Below, piece by piece: positions 24,703 to 33,411 of a stretch of DNA of 42,456 nucleotides. Each line of letters opens with the position of its first letter. Position 1 is the stretch's first letter. The notes below the pieces were generated by a model. That model was not told the DNA's origin. It searched no databases and saw only the letters and a list, made by a program, of their open reading frames with translations. The translations under genes were made by a program, and so were the position numbers. The DNA comes from an uncultured Clostridia bacterium (GTDB lineage: Bacteria > Bacillota > Clostridia > Oscillospirales > Acutalibacteraceae), in the NCBI GenBank assembly GCA_947595635.1, contig CANQEU010000017.1, positions 1 through 42,456 on the forward strand, in the 5' to 3' direction.

Positions 24703-25932
24703 TCAGGTTCTGTAATCGCCGTTTATTCTTACATATTCATATGTCAAATCGCAGCCGTAAGCCTCGGCGCAGGCTTCGCCGTCGTTTAATTCAATAATTA
24801 TCTCTATCTCGTTTTCCGAGAGTATCTCCTTTGCAAGCTCTTCAGAAAAACGAATGCCAAGACCGTTTTCACAAACAAGGATAGTTCCGCTCAAAGACTT
24901 GTAATAAACATTAGCCTTTTTTACGTCAACATCCATTCCGCTGTAGCCTATGGCGCAAAGTATCCTGCCGCAGTTTGCGTCAGCGCCGAACATTGCCGCC
25001 TTTACAAGGCTTGAGCCTATTACGCATTTCGCTATCCCCTTAGCGTCCCTCTCCGTTTTTGCGCCTTTAACGGAGCATATTAAGAATTTCCCTGCGCCCT
25101 CGCCGTCTGCCGCAAGCCTTTTCGCAATGCTTTTGCAAAGTACGGTAAGAGCGTCAACAAATATTTTATAGGCCTCGTTTTTCTCTGTTATTTCATCATT
25201 GCCGGCAAGCCCGTTCGCCATTATAGCAAGGGTATCGTTGGTTGACGTGTCGCCGTCGACCGTCACCATATTATAGCTGACGTCAACAGCCTCAAGCAAA
25301 GCCGATTTCAGCATTTCAGATGATATAGCGGCGTCTGTTGTCACGAAGCTTAGCATTGTGCCCATATTGATATGTATCATACCGCTGCCCTTCGCAATAG
25401 CTCCTACGGTAACCTTCTTCCCGTCAAGCTCAAAGGTGATTGCCGCCTCCTTCTTAACGGTGTCGGTAGTCATAATAGCCTCTGCCGCGTCTGTTCCGCC
25501 GTCCTCTGACAGACTGTTTGCAAGCGCTTTTATATTATTTTCAATACACTCTATCGGAAGCGGCTGACCTATTACCCCTGTTGAAGCCACTATAACGTCG
25601 CTTTCGTCAATATCTAAAGCCTCGGCGGCAAGACGGCACATACGCTCGGCTTTTTCAAGTCCGTCGGCATTACAGCAGTTTGCATTGCCGCTGTTAACAA
25701 TAACGGCCCTCGCGGTACCGTTTTCAAGATTTCTTTGCGTGACGGTAATTGCGTCTGTTTTTACAAGATTTTTTGTAAACACGGCAGCGGCGTTACACTG
25801 CTTTTCACAATATATTAAGGCTACATCTCTTTTCGTTGTGTTGGAGGGCTTTATAGAAGCGCAAACGCCGCCTGCTTTAAAGCCTGCCGGCGAAGTCACG
25901 CTTCCGTTTTCAATAAATTTTATATCCATCAT
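24703..25932 (-). CDS. argJ: Glutamate N-acetyltransferase (ornithine acetyltransferase)
   Basis: Recycles the acetyl group from N-acetylornithine to glutamate; some members also use acetyl-CoA. It is 409 residues from the first ATG. The self-cleavage region reads AKGSGMIHINMGTML (residues 180-194), with Thr192 as the expected nucleophile of the beta chain; the residue before it is Gly191 instead of the common Ala. The ATG at 25932 (or 25929) follows GGGGAG at 5 (or 8) bases; a GTG two codons earlier overlaps that site. Confidence 0.93.
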   Translation of the reverse strand: MMDIKFIENGSVTSPAGFKAGGVCASIKPSNTTKRDVALIYCEKQCNAAAVFTKNLVKTDAITVTQRNLENGTARAVIVNSGNANCCNADGLEKAERMCRLAAEALDIDESDVIVASTGVIGQPLPIECIENNIKALANSLSEDGGTDAAEAIMTTDTVKKEAAITFELDGKKVTVGAIAKGSGMIHINMGTMLSFVTTDAAISSEMLKSALLEAVDVSYNMVTVDGDTSTNDTLAIMANGLAGNDEITEKNEAYKIFVDALTVLCKSIAKRLAADGEGAGKFLICSVKGAKTERDAKGIAKCVIGSSLVKAAMFGADANCGRILCAIGYSGMDVDVKKANVYYKSLSGTILVCENGLGIRFSEELAKEILSENEIEIIIELNDGEACAEAYGCDLTYEYVRINGDYRT

Positions 25933-26009
25933 TTTCACTCCCCGATAATTCGACTTCGTATTTTATCAAGCCTTATCACGATTTAAAAGCAAGGCGGCTT
26001 GATGGATTA

Positions 26010-27044
26010 TCAAAACGCCGGAGGTATAAAGTCAAGTCCCGTTTTTTCGTCGAGGTCAAACAGTATGTTCATATTCTGAACAGCTTGACCGGCAGCGCCC
26101 TTTACCATATTGTCAATTGCCGAAACGGCAATCAATGTACCTGTTCTTTCATCAACGTGCAAAGAAACATCACAAAAATTAGAACACTTTATATTGTGAA
26201 TATCGGCGACAGCGCCGTCAGGCAAGAGACGCACGAAAAATTCATTTCCGTAAAACTCCTCATATGCGCTTCTTAACTGCTCTTTTGTTACGCCGTCCTT
26301 AAGGTGCGCGTAGCAGGTGGAAAGTATGCCTCTGTTCACAGGCAAAAGATGCGGCACAAATGTTATTTTAACCTTTTCGCCGGCAAGATGAGAAAGCGTC
26401 TGCTCAATTTCAGGAGTATGGCGGTGGGAAGCGACCTTGTACGGGTGAAAGCCTTCGTTAAGATCCGGATAATGCGTATTCTGCGAGAGCCCTCTGCCTG
26501 CTCCGGTAACGCCGGATTTACAGTCGGCAATAATTCCGGCAGTTTCTACAAGGGCATTGGCCACGGCAGGCGCAAGAGCAAGCGGAACGCCTGTTGTGTA
26601 GCAGCCGGGATTGGCTATTATTCTTTTTCCCTTTATATTTTTTCTGAAAAGCTCCGGCAGACCATACACCGAGCTTGCGTGAAGCTCCTTGTTAAGATAT
26701 TCTCCGCCGTACCACTCCTTGTATTCATCTTCGCTTTCAAGTCGAAAATCGGCTCCCAAATCAATAAATACTTTGTTTTGATCAAAGCATTTTTGGGCAA
26801 GCTCCTGCGACAGTCCGTGCGGCAAAGCCGCAAATATAACATCGCTTTTTTCAATAACGCCGTCAGCGCTTTCACACACCATATCGTTAAGCCGATAATA
26901 CGCCGGATAAACCTCGCTTATCGCCTTTCCCTCAAAGCTGACGGAGCTTATCGCAGCAATTTCAGCCGCAGGATGAGCCGTCAAAATACGCACAAGCTCC
27001 GCTCCGGCATATCCGGTAGCCCCTATTATACCTGCTTTTATCAT
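26010..27044 (-). CDS. argC: N-acetyl-gamma-glutamyl-phosphate reductase
   Basis: NADPH-dependent reduction of N-acetylglutamyl phosphate to the semialdehyde. It is 344 residues. The Rossmann start is MIKAGIIGATGYAGAEL; the catalytic Cys148 lies in IANPGCYTTG. The ATG at 27044 is chosen because GGAAAGAG lies 9 bases upstream; the ATG three codons earlier directly abuts that site. Confidence 0.95.
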   Translation of the reverse strand: MIKAGIIGATGYAGAELVRILTAHPAAEIAAISSVSFEGKAISEVYPAYYRLNDMVCESADGVIEKSDVIFAALPHGLSQELAQKCFDQNKVFIDLGADFRLESEDEYKEWYGGEYLNKELHASSVYGLPELFRKNIKGKRIIANPGCYTTGVPLALAPAVANALVETAGIIADCKSGVTGAGRGLSQNTHYPDLNEGFHPYKVASHRHTPEIEQTLSHLAGEKVKITFVPHLLPVNRGILSTCYAHLKDGVTKEQLRSAYEEFYGNEFFVRLLPDGAVADIHNIKCSNFCDVSLHVDERTGTLIAVSAIDNMVKGAAGQAVQNMNILFDLDEKTGLDFIPPAF

Positions 27045-27132
27045 TTTTAACATCTCTTTCCGTTATCTTAAAATAATCCGTAAGCCCTGCCGATTTTTAA
27101 ATTCGGCAATGCCTTTTATATGAGTTATTCGC

Positions 27133-28503
27133 TCAGCCTATCGCCTTTCTCACGTTTGCGACCGCCGCAATTACATTTTCCTTTGCCGGCCCGCCAAACG
27201 CTTTTCTGTCGTTTACACACTTTTCAAGCGAAATAGCCTCGTAAACCCCTTCGTCAAACATATCGCAGATCGCCTTGTATTCATCAAGCGGAAGCTGCTC
27301 AAGGTCTGTTTTTAGCTCTATGCACCTTGCAACAAGTGTTCCGGTCGCCTTGTACGCGTCACGGAACGGAAGTCCCTTTTTAACAAGATAGTCTGCGCAG
27401 TCGGTAGCGTTGATAAAGCCGCCGGCAGCAGCCTTTCTCATATTTTCTGTCAGAACCGTCATTGTGTCTATCATCGGAGTAAAGGCGGTCAGGCACATTT
27501 TAACGGTGTCAAACGCGTCGAAAATAGCCTCCTTATCCTCCTGCATATCCTTGTTATACGCCAGCGCTATTCCCTTCATAACAGTGAGCAACGTTGTCAA
27601 ATCGCCAAACACTCTGCCTGACTTTCCCCTTACAAGCTCTGCTATGTCGGGATTCTTTTTTTGCGGCATTATGCTTGAACCTGTCGAAAAAGCGTCATCA
27701 AGCTCAACAAACTTAAACTCCCATGAGCACCACGCGATTATCTCCTCGCTGAAACGGGAAAGGTGAACCATTATTATCGAAAGCGCCCCCGCAAGCTCAA
27801 TGCAGAAATCTCTGTCCGAAACACCGTCAAGACTGTTTTCCGTCGCTGCGTCAAAGCCCAAAAGCTCTGAGGTTATGCTGCGGTCTATCGGATATGTCGT
27901 TCCGGCAAGCGCGCAGCTTCCAAGCGGAAGCACGTTCATTCTCTTTTTAGCGTCGGCAAGCCTTGAAAGGTCACGCAGAAACATTTGGGCATATGCCATA
28001 AGATGATGCCCAAAGGTTATCGGCTGCGCCCTTTGCAAATGCGTATAGCCCGGCATTACCGCGTCCGCATACTCCTCCGCCTTGTTGCAAAGCACCTGCA
28101 AAAGCTCCTTAAGCAAGGACTCGACCTCGGCGCATTCATCTCTTAAATAAAGTCTTATGTCAAGAGCCACCTGATCGTTTCTGCTCCGTGCCGTGTGCAG
28201 TCTTTTGCCTGTATCGCCAAGCCGAGCGGTCAATTCACCCTCGATAAAGGTGTGAATATCCTCTGCCTCCATATCAATTTTAAGCGCTCCGCTCTCTATG
28301 TCGTTTAATATCTCCCTGAGACCGTCGCATATTTTTTTTGACTCGCTGTCCTCTATTATTCCGCATTGTCCCAGCATTGAGGCATGAGCTATGCTCCCCT
28401 CTATATCCTGCTTATACATTTTGCTGTCAAAGGCTATTGATGAGTTAAAGTCGTTTGTCGTTTTGCTAATTTCCTTCTGAAAGCGTCCTGCCCACAGCTT
28501 CAT
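27133..28503 (-). CDS. argH: Argininosuccinate lyase
   Basis: Splits argininosuccinate into arginine and fumarate. It is 456 residues. The fumarase/aspartase signature GSSIMPQKKN is at 275-284, with the flexible-loop serine, and the segment HTARSRNDQVALD (103-115) is typical of ArgH. The ATG at 28503 follows GAGGTG; an in-frame GTG three codons upstream is part of that site. It follows argG after a 209-bp gap rich in hairpins. Confidence 0.95.
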   Translation of the reverse strand: MKLWAGRFQKEISKTTNDFNSSIAFDSKMYKQDIEGSIAHASMLGQCGIIEDSESKKICDGLREILNDIESGALKIDMEAEDIHTFIEGELTARLGDTGKRLHTARSRNDQVALDIRLYLRDECAEVESLLKELLQVLCNKAEEYADAVMPGYTHLQRAQPITFGHHLMAYAQMFLRDLSRLADAKKRMNVLPLGSCALAGTTYPIDRSITSELLGFDAATENSLDGVSDRDFCIELAGALSIIMVHLSRFSEEIIAWCSWEFKFVELDDAFSTGSSIMPQKKNPDIAELVRGKSGRVFGDLTTLLTVMKGIALAYNKDMQEDKEAIFDAFDTVKMCLTAFTPMIDTMTVLTENMRKAAAGGFINATDCADYLVKKGLPFRDAYKATGTLVARCIELKTDLEQLPLDEYKAICDMFDEGVYEAISLEKCVNDRKAFGGPAKENVIAAVANVRKAIG

Positions 28504-28530
28504 TAAATTCACCTCATAAAATCAGTTTAT

Positions 28531-28555
28531 GGGACGGGCGAAATGCGCCCGTCCC
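28531..28555. repeat. Hairpin GGGACGGGCG/CGCCCGTCCC before argH
   Basis: A perfect 10-bp GC-rich stem with a 5-base loop, about 28 bp upstream of the argH start on the minus strand. It has no T-run in the direction of transcription, so it is more likely an mRNA stability or translation element than a terminator. Confidence 0.5.
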
Positions 28556-28581
28556 CTTTATGCAATAAAAATATGATTAAA

Positions 28582-28648
28582 TCGCATATATCGTTAAGCG
28601 GAGGCTGTATTCCTCCGCTTAACGGCTTTGCGTCAAGAATATATGCGA
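28582..28648. repeat. Nested hairpin between argG and argH
   Basis: An outer stem TCGCATATAT/ATATATGCGA (28582-28591 with 28639-28648) encloses a perfect 13-bp hairpin (28592-28604 with 28612-28624). One side of the inner loop has 14 unpaired bases. The layout recalls the cloverleaf elements but with a single arm left. Confidence 0.55.
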
Positions 28649-28712
28649 CTTTTAATAATTGTAAAATTTTGATTTTACCGGCAATCCGCGTTAAACGCAA
28701 ATTTTTAATTAA

Positions 28713-29938
28713 TTACTTTATAAGTCCCTTTTTTGCGCGAACCTTTATAGGAAGCCCAAAGAGATTTATGAAGCCTGCCGAATCGTTCTGGTCGTAAACC
28801 TCGTCCTCATCAAAGGTTGCTATCTCCTCGTCATAAAGCGAATACGGCGACGTAACGCCTGCGTCTATTATATTGCCCTTGTAAAGCTTGAGCTTGACAT
28901 CGCCCGTTACAGTCTCCTGAGTGCTGTCAACAAATGCCGAGAGAGCCTCTCTTAACGGGGTGTACCACTGACCGTAATAAACAAGCTCGGCAAAGCGAAT
29001 TGCAACGCTCTCCTTATAATGGAAGGTGTCACGGTCAAGGCAAATCTCTTCAAGCTTCTTGTGAGCGGCATATAAAATCGTACCGCCCGGAGTTTCATAA
29101 ACGCCTCTCGCCTTCATTCCGACAAGACGGTTTTCTACTATATCGGTAATACCTATTCCGTTTCTTCCGCCCATTTCGTTAAGCGTCTTAACAATAGTAA
29201 CCGCGTCCATTTCCTCGCCGTTTATTGAGGTCGGGATGCCCTTTTCAAAGTGAAGCGTAACATATTCCGGCTTGTCGGGAGCCTGCTCCGGCGAAACGCC
29301 GAGCTCCAAGAAACCGGGCTCGTTGTATTTCGGCTCGTTTGCGGGATCCTCAAGATCCAGTCCCTCGTGCGAAAGATGCCATATATTTTTGTCCTTAGAG
29401 TAGTTTGTCTCTCTGTTTATCTTAAGAGGAATGCCCATTTTCTCGGCATACTCTATCTCCTCTTCTCTCGATTTAAATTCCCATGTTCTCCACGGAGCTA
29501 TTATCTTCATATCAGGAGCATAAGCCTTTATCGCAAGCTCAAAGCGAACCTGATCGTTTCCCTTGCCGGTGCAGCCGTGGCATATTGCGTCCGCGCCCTC
29601 GGCAAGAGCTATCTCAACTATCCTCTTTGCTATTATCGGTCTTGCAAACGATGTGCCAAGCAGATATTTGCCCTCATAAACAGCGTCTGCCTTTAATGTA
29701 GGCCAAACATAATCCTCTATAAATTCCTTGTTAAGATCCTCAATATAAAGCTTTGACGCGCCCGTCTTTATTGCCTTTTCTTCAAGGCCCTCAAGCTCTG
29801 TGCCCTGTCCTACATCGCCGGAACCGCAATGACCTCGCAGTTGTCATAGTTTTCCTTTAGCCACGGAATTATAATAGATGTATCAAGTCCGCCGGAATAC
29901 GCCAAAACTACCTTTTTGATTTTCTTATCGTTTGCCAT
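28713..29938 (-). pseudogene. argG: Argininosuccinate synthase, interrupted by a one-base frameshift
   Basis: Joins citrulline and aspartate using ATP. The minus strand starts at ATG 29938 ([21 protein letters not shown], with the PP-loop SGGLDTS) after a GGAGGC site, then hits a stop after ...[10 protein letters not shown]. Restoring one base (a C between 29821 and 29822 on the plus strand) gives [19 protein letters not shown] and a continuous 408-residue ArgG through to 28713, of normal length. The downstream frame ([16 protein letters not shown], then from 29510 [12 protein letters not shown]) has no other lesion. Whether the deletion is biological or a sequence error cannot be told here; the intact rest of the gene and operon favour an error or a very recent event. 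Confidence 0.85.
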
Positions 29939-29988
29939 TTTTAATGCCTCCGTTTATATTTAAATTTCAAATTTTCTTCAGTGATTAC

Positions 29989-30016
29989 ATTATACACTCC
30001 TTATGCAAAAAATCAA
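29989..30016 (-). promoter_or_regulatory. Promoter of the arg operon
   Basis: On the minus strand, TTGATT (30016-30011), a 16-bp spacer and TATAAT (29994-29989). It is about 50 bp upstream of the argG start and adjoins the ARG boxes. Confidence 0.7.
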
Positions 30017-30023
30017 GGTTTTT

Positions 30024-30049
30024 ATGTATATTTATTCATAAAAACTCAT
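30024..30049. promoter_or_regulatory. ARG boxes (ArgR/AhrC-type operator)
   Basis: On the minus strand ATGAATAAATATACAT (30039-30024) closely matches the Bacillus AhrC/ArgR box pattern, a TGAAT half plus an inverted ATACA half. An overlapping second match, ATGAGTTTTTATGAAT, extends to 30049. They lie just upstream of the argG -35 box, so arginine-dependent repression of the operon is expected. The regulator gene is not in this window. Confidence 0.65.
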
Positions 30050-30191
30050 TTTTGTATATCAGCACACATTTTGCGGATTGAATTTGCACTATTTTGGCAA
30101 ATGCAACGAACAGCGAACGATTAAGCGACTATATCTGTAAAAGCCAAAGACAGGATAATTCTTATACTCATATTCGCAAGGGGAAAAAATA

Positions 30192-30225
30192 TGTATAATA
30201 TACAGCGCATATTGTATATTATACA
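30192..30225. promoter_or_regulatory. Twin 13-bp palindromic operators
   Basis: TGTATAATATACA (30192-30204) and TGTATATTATACA (30213-30225) are each perfect palindromes around one central base. Their centres are 21 bp apart, two helical turns, and together they also form a 14-bp inverted repeat. The second covers the -35 box of the promoter for the gene at 30293. This is a strong candidate binding site for a dimeric repressor, identity unknown. Confidence 0.7.
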
Positions 30226-30240
30226 TTCGAGTGGTATAAT
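30212..30240 (+). promoter_or_regulatory. Promoter of the flavin reductase-SDR unit
   Basis: TTGTAT (30212-30217), a 17-bp spacer and TATAAT (30235-30240), preceding the gene at 30293 by about 50 bp. It overlaps the second palindrome at 30213-30225. Confidence 0.7.
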
Positions 30241-30292
30241 TTTTTTAAAAGCGCCGTATTATATAATTCAACAATTGACAGGAGGAAATAAA

Positions 30293-30799
30293 ATGAGCAG
30301 CTTTAAAGAAATAAAAGCAAATGAATTAACGCAAAATCCCTTTGACATCATCGGCAAGGACTGGCTTTTGCTGTCGGCAGGAAACGCAAATAAATTTAAT
30401 ACAATGACCGTCAGCTGGGGCGGAGTCGGCGTTTTGTGGAACAAAAACGTTGTTTTCACATTCATCAGACCTCAAAGATACACCTTGGGCTTTGTTGACA
30501 GTGAGGATTATTTTACGCTTTGCGGCTTCGGTCAGGACTTTCGCAAAGAGCTTTCGCTTTGCGGAACAAAATCCGGCAGAGATACGGATAAGGTCAGGGA
30601 AACGGGACTTACACCGATATTCGACGAGGCTGCCCCTTATTTTGAACAGGCAAGGCTTGTGCTTGTATGCAAAAAGCTTTACAAACAGGACTTCTCACCC
30701 GAATGCTTTATTGACCATTCTCTTGACAGCGCAAATTACGCGTCAAAGGATTATCACAAGATGTTTATCGGCGAGATAGTCAAGGTGCTGATTAAATAA
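30293..30799 (+). CDS. Flavin reductase-like protein (FMN-binding split barrel)
   Basis: A 168-residue protein. DWLLLSAGNANKFNTMTVSWGG (about residues 22-43) followed by FTFIRPQRYT and FTLCGFG is the pattern of the flavin reductase-like, FMN-binding split-barrel family found in anaerobes. The specific substrate is unknown. The ATG at 30293 has GGAGG 7 bases upstream; an upstream in-frame ATG at 30191 would place the operator and promoter inside the gene and is rejected. It is followed 28 bp later by an SDR gene. Confidence 0.85.
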   Translation: MSSFKEIKANELTQNPFDIIGKDWLLLSAGNANKFNTMTVSWGGVGVLWNKNVVFTFIRPQRYTLGFVDSEDYFTLCGFGQDFRKELSLCGTKSGRDTDKVRETGLTPIFDEAAPYFEQARLVLVCKKLYKQDFSPECFIDHSLDSANYASKDYHKMFIGEIVKVLIK

Positions 30800-30827
30800 A
30801 ATAAATAGGGAATTACAAGGAGCAGGT

Positions 30828-31559
30828 ATGTCTAAATGTGCAATAATAACAGGCGGCTCAAGGGGAATAGGCGCCGCCATCGCCCTTGCTCTTGCAGCCG
30901 AGGGCTGTAATATAGCTATAACATATAAGCATCGCTCGGACTGCGCCGAAAGTATTGTAAGCAAAATATCTAAGCTTGGGGTATCGGCGTTTTCCTTTAA
31001 AGCCGATGTAAAAAGCCACGATGACGCATTATATGTCACAAATGAAGCTATAAAACAATTCGGTCATATAGATATTCTCGTAAACAACGCCGCCATCGCA
31101 TCATCATCGCTTTTGCAGGAACTTTCTCCCAAGCAGTGGAACGAAATTATCGCAACGAACCTAACCGGCTGCTACAATTTCTGTCACGCCGTATTGCCGG
31201 ATATGATAAGTCGAAAAAGCGGCAGCATAATAAACATAAGCTCAATGTGGGGACAAACAGGAGCAAGCTGCGAGGTTGCATATTCCGCCTCAAAAGCCGG
31301 AGTTATAGGATTTACCAAGGCTCTTGCAAAGGAGGTTTCTCTCAGCGGAATAAGGGTAAACGCAATTGCGCCCGGAGTAATTATGACCGATATGCTCAAT
31401 GAATACTCACAGGATGATTTAAACGCCCTTAAAGAGGAAACTCCGCTGCAAAGGCTTGGAACGCCTGAGGATATTGCAAACGCTGCAGTTTTCCTTGCCG
31501 GCGATAAGTCATCGTTTATAACCGGTCAGGTGCTCGGCGTAAACGGAGGCTTCGTTTAA
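30828..31559 (+). CDS. SDR-family oxidoreductase (FabG-like)
   Basis: A classical short-chain dehydrogenase of 243 residues: TGGSRGIG at 8-15, NNAA in the cofactor region, and an active site with SSMWG and YSASK. It is close to 3-oxoacyl-ACP reductases but outside the fab operon, which already has fabG. AAGGAGCAGGT precedes the ATG. It may be a ketoreductase working with the neighbouring flavin reductase-like protein, but that is only context. Confidence 0.85.
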   Translation: MSKCAIITGGSRGIGAAIALALAAEGCNIAITYKHRSDCAESIVSKISKLGVSAFSFKADVKSHDDALYVTNEAIKQFGHIDILVNNAAIASSSLLQELSPKQWNEIIATNLTGCYNFCHAVLPDMISRKSGSIINISSMWGQTGASCEVAYSASKAGVIGFTKALAKEVSLSGIRVNAIAPGVIMTDMLNEYSQDDLNALKEETPLQRLGTPEDIANAAVFLAGDKSSFITGQVLGVNGGFV

Positions 31560-31596
31560 TAAGCGGCTGTCCTTTAAAATTTTAAACATTCGTCAG

Positions 31597-31629
31597 AAGT
31601 GCTGCATTATAGCGGCACTTTCTTTTTTA
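31597..31629 (+). terminator. Intrinsic terminator after the SDR gene
   Basis: AAGTGC-t-GC pairs with GC-g-GCACTT, closing a small loop, followed by TCTTTTTTAT. It ends the flavin reductase-SDR unit about 40 bp after the stop. Confidence 0.65.
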
Positions 31630-31743
31630 TCTAACATAATATGCTTCACTTTTATTTTATCTTTTCGCGTCTAAGCAATAAAATTTGAAATACATATTAT
31701 CGGACAATGAGGAAATACTTTGTAAAAAGGAGATTCGATAAAT

Positions 31744-33093
31744 ATGTTAAGGCTTAAAAGACGTCAGATAATAAGGGTAATAAGCTTTGCCTGCGCAGTG
31801 CTCGTCATTGCGGCGGCAGCCTGCTTTGCAGGCTTTTCTGCCGCGAACAGATACCGTGACACAATCCAGCAGAGCTACCGAATGGAGCTGTCCGAATTAT
31901 CGGACTATATAACAAACATCAAATCAGACCTGTCAAAGTGGCTGTACGCAAACACCGGCACCGCAAGGCTCAGTCTTGCGGCAAAGCTTAACAGCGATTG
32001 CACCGGCGCAAAGCAGGCGCTGTCAAGGCTTCCTGTTTCGGCCGAGGAATCAGAGCATATTCAAAAATTCCTGTCGCAGGCAGGCGATTTTTCAGGCAGT
32101 ATGATAAATTCAGCGGCAAGGGGATATGAATTTTCATCACAAAGCAGACAGAGCCTCAAGGCTCTGTCGGAATATGCAGACAACATAGCGCCGTTAATTG
32201 AGGATTTGTCCGCAAAATACAGCGACGGCGACGTTCCTCTTATAACCGAGCAAACAGTAAACGCCGGGAATTTATCAGGCTACAGCGAGGGACTTGCCCT
32301 TGATAACGATTTTACCGAAATGAACAAGGGCTTTACAAGCTATCCGACGCTTATATACGACGGGCCGTTTGCCGACAGTACGCAAAACAGAAAAAGCATA
32401 TATCTTGAAACCTCCGCTGAATGCAGCGAAGGCGACGCGAGAAAAAAAGCCGCCGAGTTTTTATCTGTAAGCGCCGATTCTCTTAAAACGCTTGAGCCGA
32501 TAAACGGAAAGCTTCCGGCATACGCCTTTCTATACGGCGAAAACGAATATATAACCGTAACGCGCCAAGGCTGCCGCATACTTGAAATGAGCGGCGCAGA
32601 GCCTCAGACTTCAAAGCGGCTCGACTATGACAAGGCTCTTAAAATAGCAAAGGAATTTCTGAAGAAAAATAAAATACGCAGTATGAAGGAAAGCTATTAC
32701 GCGATAAACAACAATATATGCGTTATAAACTTCGCGTATTCACAGGACGGGGTCATATGCTATCCCGACCTTATAAAGGTAGGCGTATCGCTTGAAAGCG
32801 GCGACATTGTCTCCTACAATGCAGAAAACTATCTTATGAACCATTCAACACGGCAAACAGAGCCTTATCTTACTCCGGCTTCGGCACAGCTGAACCTAAG
32901 CCCTTATTTGAGCGTAAAAAAGACAAATCTTGCCATTGTTCCGTCACAGGGAGAAGCAGAATACCTTTGTTATGAATTTCTGTGCAAGGGTACTCAGGGC
33001 GAGGATATACTCGTTTACATCAACTGCGAAACGGGACTTGAGGAGCAAATTCTTATTTTATTAAAATCCGACGGAGGCATTTTAACCATTTAA
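31744..33093 (+). CDS. ypeB: Germination protein YpeB
   Basis: Needed in Bacillus for the stability and localisation of the spore cortex-lytic enzyme SleB. It is 449 residues: an N-terminal membrane segment (about residues 9-32), a helical domain, and a C-terminal half with repeated PepSY-like units (for example DARKKAAEFLSV and YDKALKIAKEFL). AAAAAGGAG lies upstream of the ATG. In many spore formers sleB is adjacent; it is not in this window. Its presence indicates an endospore former. Confidence 0.9.
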   Translation: MLRLKRRQIIRVISFACAVLVIAAAACFAGFSAANRYRDTIQQSYRMELSELSDYITNIKSDLSKWLYANTGTARLSLAAKLNSDCTGAKQALSRLPVSAEESEHIQKFLSQAGDFSGSMINSAARGYEFSSQSRQSLKALSEYADNIAPLIEDLSAKYSDGDVPLITEQTVNAGNLSGYSEGLALDNDFTEMNKGFTSYPTLIYDGPFADSTQNRKSIYLETSAECSEGDARKKAAEFLSVSADSLKTLEPINGKLPAYAFLYGENEYITVTRQGCRILEMSGAEPQTSKRLDYDKALKIAKEFLKKNKIRSMKESYYAINNNICVINFAYSQDGVICYPDLIKVGVSLESGDIVSYNAENYLMNHSTRQTEPYLTPASAQLNLSPYLSVKKTNLAIVPSQGEAEYLCYEFLCKGTQGEDILVYINCETGLEEQILILLKSDGGILTI

Positions 33094-33137
33094 CGGATTT
33101 ATTTTATTTTGCGCTTTTAAATTCTCTGCTCTTATGC

Positions 33138-33143
33138 TATAAT
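33138..33143 (+). promoter_or_regulatory. Extended -10 promoter of the rubredoxin gene
   Basis: TGCTATAAT (33135-33143) is an extended -10 element. The region 17 bp upstream (TTTTAA) is a poor -35. It lies 33 bp before the rubredoxin start codon. Confidence 0.55.
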
Positions 33144-33175
33144 GTAAAAAATAAAAGTGCAAAGGAGAGTTACGA

Positions 33176-33334
33176 ATGGACAAATATGTTTGCGAGCCAT
33201 GCGGCTGGGTTTATGACCCTGCCGAGGGCTGCGAGGAACAGGGAATCGCACCCGGAACAGCATTTGAGGATCTGCCGGATGATTTTGTTTGCCCGATATG
33301 CGGAGCAGGCAAAGAAGAGTTCACAAAGGAATAA
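33176..33334 (+). CDS. Rubredoxin
   Basis: A 52-residue electron carrier with one iron held by four cysteines in two knuckles: [10 protein letters not shown] (Cys6, Cys9) and [10 protein letters not shown] (Cys39, Cys42). Length and the GTAFEDLP segment are typical. AAAGGAGAG lies upstream of the ATG. It is a single gene with its own promoter and a strong terminator, and suits an anaerobe with oxygen or peroxide defence or other redox enzymes elsewhere. Confidence 0.95.
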   Translation: MDKYVCEPCGWVYDPAEGCEEQGIAPGTAFEDLPDDFVCPICGAGKEEFTKE

Positions 33335-33340
33335 CAGCAA

Positions 33341-33375
33341 AAGAGGCTTTCGCTTTGGCGAAAGCCTCTTTCTGT
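33341..33375 (+). terminator. Intrinsic terminator of the rubredoxin gene
   Basis: A perfect 13-bp stem AAGAGGCTTTCGC/GCGAAAGCCTCTT (33341-33353 with 33358-33370) with loop TTTG, starting 6 bp after the stop. The tail TCTGT is short of Ts. Confidence 0.65.
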
Positions 33376-33411
33376 ATAAAAAGTAATTTTTACTGTGTCG
33401 TCCTTGAACCG

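Larger units (their letters stand above)
29939..30190. other. Divergent regulatory region between argG and the flavin reductase gene
   Basis: An AT-rich intergenic region with the argG promoter and ARG boxes on the left and the twin palindromes and promoter for the plus-strand gene on the right (30191-30240). No ORF is credible. Confidence 0.5.

Noticed and set aside
30191-30292. Upstream start of the flavin reductase-like gene
   Set aside because: It would lie within the operator and promoter; GGAGG is placed for the ATG at 30293.
31640-31743. Sporulation sigma promoter for ypeB
   Set aside because: CATATTA near 31692 resembles a SigE/SigG -10, but no matching -35 box is at the right distance.
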